Below are positions 16,213 through 18,419 of a DNA stretch of 18,419 bases, in pieces (the first letter of the stretch is position 1; each line of letters begins with the position of its first letter). The stretch is from Acetatifactor sp. (lineage in GTDB: Bacteria; Bacillota; Clostridia; Lachnospirales; Lachnospiraceae): assembly GCA_024699575.1 (NCBI GenBank), contig JAILPF010000030.1, positions 1 to 18,419 of the forward strand, in the 5' to 3' direction. The notes below the pieces were generated by a model that was given only the letters and a program-made list of their open reading frames with translations, was not told the origin of the DNA and did no database searches. The position numbers and the translations under genes were made by a program.

Positions 16213-16701
16213 ATGAAGTTGATTATAGCGGATATTGAAAACATTCCATTTGAAGTGCACGGAGAGTACAAAATGATTCGCCCACAGGAAAAAATTCACA
16301 ACTGCATTGGTTGCTTCGGCTGTTGGGTAAAGACTCCGGGAATATGTGTCATTCACGATGGATATGAAACAACGGGAAGTGATATGGGGAAGTGCTCGGA
16401 GCTGATTGTAGTTAGTCGCTGCGATTACGGTAGTTATAGCCCTTTTGTAAAAACGGTGATGGATCGTGGAATCTCTTATATCCATCCTGATTTTGTAATC
16501 AGAAAAGGCGAGATGCATCATAAGCGCAGATATAAAAATGTCATCGCGTTATCTGCATATTTTTACGGAGAGAATATCACGGAGCGCGAGAAATGGACTG
16601 CCGGGAAATTACTGAAAGCAAATGCAGATAATTATGACGGCAAGGTAAAAGAGATAAAATTTTTTGAATCGATAGAAGAACTGGAGGGCATCCGTGTATG
16701 A
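16213..16701 (+). CDS. Flavodoxin-family NAD(P)H oxidoreductase with Isf-like Cys cluster
   Basis: A 162-residue cytoplasmic protein. Cys at 31, 34, 37 and 45 form CIGCFGCWVKTPGIC, a CX2CX2CX7C pattern as in iron-sulfur flavoproteins (Isf), where a similar compact cluster binds a 4Fe-4S centre. The flavodoxin-fold strands VVSRCDYGSYSPFVKTVMD and YKNVIALSAYFYGEN follow. The usual N-terminal FMN motif (NGSPR) is absent here, and the next gene has one (NASPR). The RBS AAGGA lies 12 bases upstream, which is weak. The stop overlaps the next start by four bases (ATGA), so the two are co-translated. A partnership is likely, and the substrate is unknown. Confidence 0.8.
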   Translation: MKLIIADIENIPFEVHGEYKMIRPQEKIHNCIGCFGCWVKTPGICVIHDGYETTGSDMGKCSELIVVSRCDYGSYSPFVKTVMDRGISYIHPDFVIRKGEMHHKRRYKNVIALSAYFYGENITEREKWTAGKLLKANADNYDGKVKEIKFFESIEELEGIRV

Positions 16702-17321
16702 AAGTTGTGTTGATAAATGCAAGCCCTAGAAATAGTAGCTCCAGTGCCTCGCTTTTAGAGAGCTTGAAGAGATATTTGGATGGACAGATTGAGACTGTGG
16801 AACTTCATTGCTCCAAGAAGGTGGTGTCAGAGGACGATTTGAAACAATTAAGAGATGCTGACAGGTGGGTAATTGCATGCCCATTATACGTGGATGGTAT
16901 TCCGGGGCATTTTCTATCCTGTATGAAGCAGATTGCGGACGAAGTAAAATCCACGCCACATGTTTATGGAATTATTAACTGTGGTTTCTACGAGGGAATA
17001 CAGACAGACCTTGCACTTGAGATTCTGGAAAATTGGTGTTGCAAAAGTGATTATTCCTGGGGTGGAGGTGTTGGAGTCGGCGGCGGTGGAGCACTTGCAT
17101 CTCTGCCTAAACTGGAACCCGGAGTAGGACCCAAGGCACCGGTTGACAAGGCATTGAAAAATCTCGCAGAGACAGTGCTGAAAAACATACCACAGAAGAA
17201 TGAGTTTGTCTCACTGGCTTTTCCCAGATTTTTATATAAATTAGCTGCCCAATGGGGGTGGCGCGGTGCTATCAAAACAAATGGAGGATGTGCCAAAGAC
17301 CTGAATAAAAGATTGTCTTAG
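16698..17321 (+). CDS. NAD(P)H-dependent FMN reductase-like flavodoxin-fold protein
   Basis: A 207-residue protein that starts MKVVLINASPRNSSSSASLL, the phosphate-binding loop of the flavodoxin-like FMN reductase fold. A strand VIACPLYVDGIPGHF holds the second flavin-binding loop. A Gly-rich stretch (WGGGVGVGGGGALASLP, about residues 121-137) and a C-terminal conserved RGAIKTNGG follow. It should bind FMN and move electrons from NAD(P)H. It overlaps the upstream gene by four bases, and its AUG is reached by translational coupling. The two proteins probably work as a pair. Confidence 0.8.
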   Translation: MKVVLINASPRNSSSSASLLESLKRYLDGQIETVELHCSKKVVSEDDLKQLRDADRWVIACPLYVDGIPGHFLSCMKQIADEVKSTPHVYGIINCGFYEGIQTDLALEILENWCCKSDYSWGGGVGVGGGGALASLPKLEPGVGPKAPVDKALKNLAETVLKNIPQKNEFVSLAFPRFLYKLAAQWGWRGAIKTNGGCAKDLNKRLS

Positions 17322-17356
17322 AAAATAGCTCATAACATTAGCAAAGAGGTGATAAA

Positions 17357-17896
17357 ATGAACCATATTACGACATATACAGGAAAACATTTTGAACCGAC
17401 CAACCCCGATCCGGAGTTGTTTGACGTGCGGGATATTGCCCATGCATTATCGCTTACCTGCCGGGGGAACGGACATGTGAAGACGTTCTTTTCCGTGGGA
17501 CAGCATTGCATATACTGCGCGGAGGAGGCTGTGGCCAGAGGATATTCTGAGAGAGTTGTCTTAGCGTGCCTTCTACATGATGCAGGGGAAGCCTATTTGT
17601 CCGATGTTCCCAGACCCTTTAAGGAGCAGCTTCCACACTACAGAGAAGCAGAAAACAGAATGCTGGATTTGATTTATACAAAATTTCTGGGTTCGCCTCT
17701 CACGAAGGAAGAGGAAAGAAAAGTCAAAGAGATTGATGATGATTTGCTCTACTTTGATTTGAAAGAATTATTGGGACAAGACCCGGGGAGAGAAACTCCC
17801 CGGATGCATGTAAAGGTTTCCTTTGATGTTCGCCCTTTTGAGGAAGTGGAGAGAGCCTACTTGGCTCTCTATAATGACTATTGTATTGAAGTGTGA
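17357..17896 (+). CDS. HD-domain phosphohydrolase (YfbR-like nucleotidase type)
   Basis: A 179-residue soluble protein. The metal-binding HD pattern shows H50 in FFSVGQHCIYCAEEA and H74-D75 in LACLLHDAGEAYLSD, with later acidic residues (EIDDDLL) where the last Asp ligand is expected. YfbR-like enzymes are 5'-deoxynucleotidases, and other HD proteins hydrolyse varied phosphate esters, so the substrate is a guess. AGAGG lies 7 bases before ATG 17357. It ends the plus-strand operon, 35 bases after the flavodoxin pair, and its last 19 bases overlap the convergent ABC exporter gene. Confidence 0.85.
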   Translation: MNHITTYTGKHFEPTNPDPELFDVRDIAHALSLTCRGNGHVKTFFSVGQHCIYCAEEAVARGYSERVVLACLLHDAGEAYLSDVPRPFKEQLPHYREAENRMLDLIYTKFLGSPLTKEEERKVKEIDDDLLYFDLKELLGQDPGRETPRMHVKVSFDVRPFEEVERAYLALYNDYCIEV

Positions 17897-18419
17897 ACCT
17901 GAAGTTCATATAGTTTCTTATACAGCCCACCTTGAGCCAGAAGCTCCTGGTGGGTTCCTTGTTCTCTGATTTTTCCCTTATGCATAACCATAATGCAGTC
18001 TGCGTGCTGGATGGTGGAAAGACGGTGGGCAACCATGATGGTAGTGCGGTCTTTCATCAGCTTCTCCAATGCATCCTGAATCATCAGCTCCGTCTCAGTA
18101 TCAATGTTGGCAGTGGCTTCATCCAAAACCAGAATACCGGGCTTATGCGCTAAAGTTCTTGCAAAGGAAAGGAGCTGCCTCTCTCCTGCGGAGAAAGTGG
18201 CACCGCGCTCGGAAACAGGCTCTGCGTATCCATGGGGGAGCTTTTCGATAAAATGGGAAGCATTTACATATTCCGCGGCGGTTTTAATATCAGCTAAAGT
18301 TATATTTTCATCATGAAGACGGATGTTGGATTCGATGGTTCCTTCAAAGATAAACACATCCTGCTGCATCTGTCCGATTGCGCTTCGTAGCTGTGCCTTG
18401 CTTAAGTTTCTGATATCGA
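17878..18419 (-). CDS. ABC exporter, ATPase end (5' part outside window)
   Basis: The C-terminal part of an ABC transporter of the exporter type. The frame has no stop before the right edge: residues upstream of the ATG at 18367 read DIRNLSKAQLRSAIGQM and continue out of the window. The visible part holds the Q-loop (GQMQQDVFIFEG), signature FSAGERQLLSFARTL (variant of LSGGQ), Walker B ILVLDEAT, D-loop and the H-loop in VAHRLST. It powers export of an unknown compound by ATP hydrolysis. It lies tail to tail with the HD gene, overlapping by 19 bases. Confidence 0.93.
   Translation of the reverse strand, partial: DIRNLSKAQLRSAIGQMQQDVFIFEGTIESNIRLHDENITLADIKTAAEYVNASHFIEKLPHGYAEPVSERGATFSAGERQLLSFARTLAHKPGILVLDEATANIDTETELMIQDALEKLMKDRTTIMVAHRLSTIQHADCIMVMHKGKIREQGTHQELLAQGGLYKKLYELQVHTSIQ

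Noticed and set aside
1..18419. A prophage, integrative element, or defence island
   Set aside because: No integrase, transposase, restriction, toxin-antitoxin or phage structural gene is visible, and there are no flanking attachment repeats.

Overview
The window looks like chromosomal DNA from a Gram-positive gut-type Firmicute, most likely a member of the Lachnospiraceae. This rests on moderate GC, strong GGAGG-type ribosome binding sites, a lipobox signal peptide, a very large modular surface protein with a sortase-like C-terminus, and protein sequences that resemble Lachnospiraceae families as I remember them. No search could be run, so the assignment is an inference. I see no rRNA, tRNA, CRISPR array, phage gene, transposase or insertion sequence.

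Region 1 (1-6424) is the 3' part of one giant gene for a cell-surface protein. Its reading frame is open from the left edge. It begins in an acidic tandem repeat (27-bp units grouped into 81-bp higher-order units). It continues through surface-protein modules, an Ig-like segment, a Trp-rich domain, and three modules that each repeat at exactly 1119 bp. It ends in a cell-wall sorting signal with the variant motif SPKTDD. A strong terminator follows.

Region 2 (6500-6990) holds a good promoter and a small glyoxalase/VOC-family gene broken by an internal deletion, followed by a terminator.

Region 3 (7030-10882) is a tightly packed five-gene operon: PsiE-like membrane protein, an unrecognised 188-residue protein, a GNAT acetyltransferase, a TatD-family nuclease/hydrolase and a MATE efflux pump. 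Intergenic gaps are 1 to 13 bases.

Region 4 (10874-13659, minus strand) is a two-gene operon of paralogous GH18 glycosidases. The first is a lipoprotein with an intact DxxDxDxE motif. The second has no signal peptide and has Gly in place of the first Asp of the motif.

Region 5 (13700-17896, plus strand) runs divergently from the GH18 operon out of a compact pair of face-to-face promoters whose -10 boxes form a palindrome. It contains an ABC-class ATPase of the MRB1590-like family, a methyltransferase pseudogene with a likely direct-repeat-mediated deletion, two translationally coupled flavodoxin-fold oxidoreductases (one with an Isf-like Cys cluster), and an HD-domain phosphohydrolase.

Region 6 (17878 to the right edge, minus strand) is the C-terminal part of an ABC exporter, overlapping the HD gene tail to tail.

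There is no gene-free stretch longer than 300 bases. The window looks like ordinary chromosomal gene content with two decayed genes. The features most worth a second look are the repeat architecture of the surface protein, the divergent GH18 pair, the palindromic promoter pair, and the two internal-deletion pseudogenes. I did not find a convincing new multi-gene defence or mobile system.
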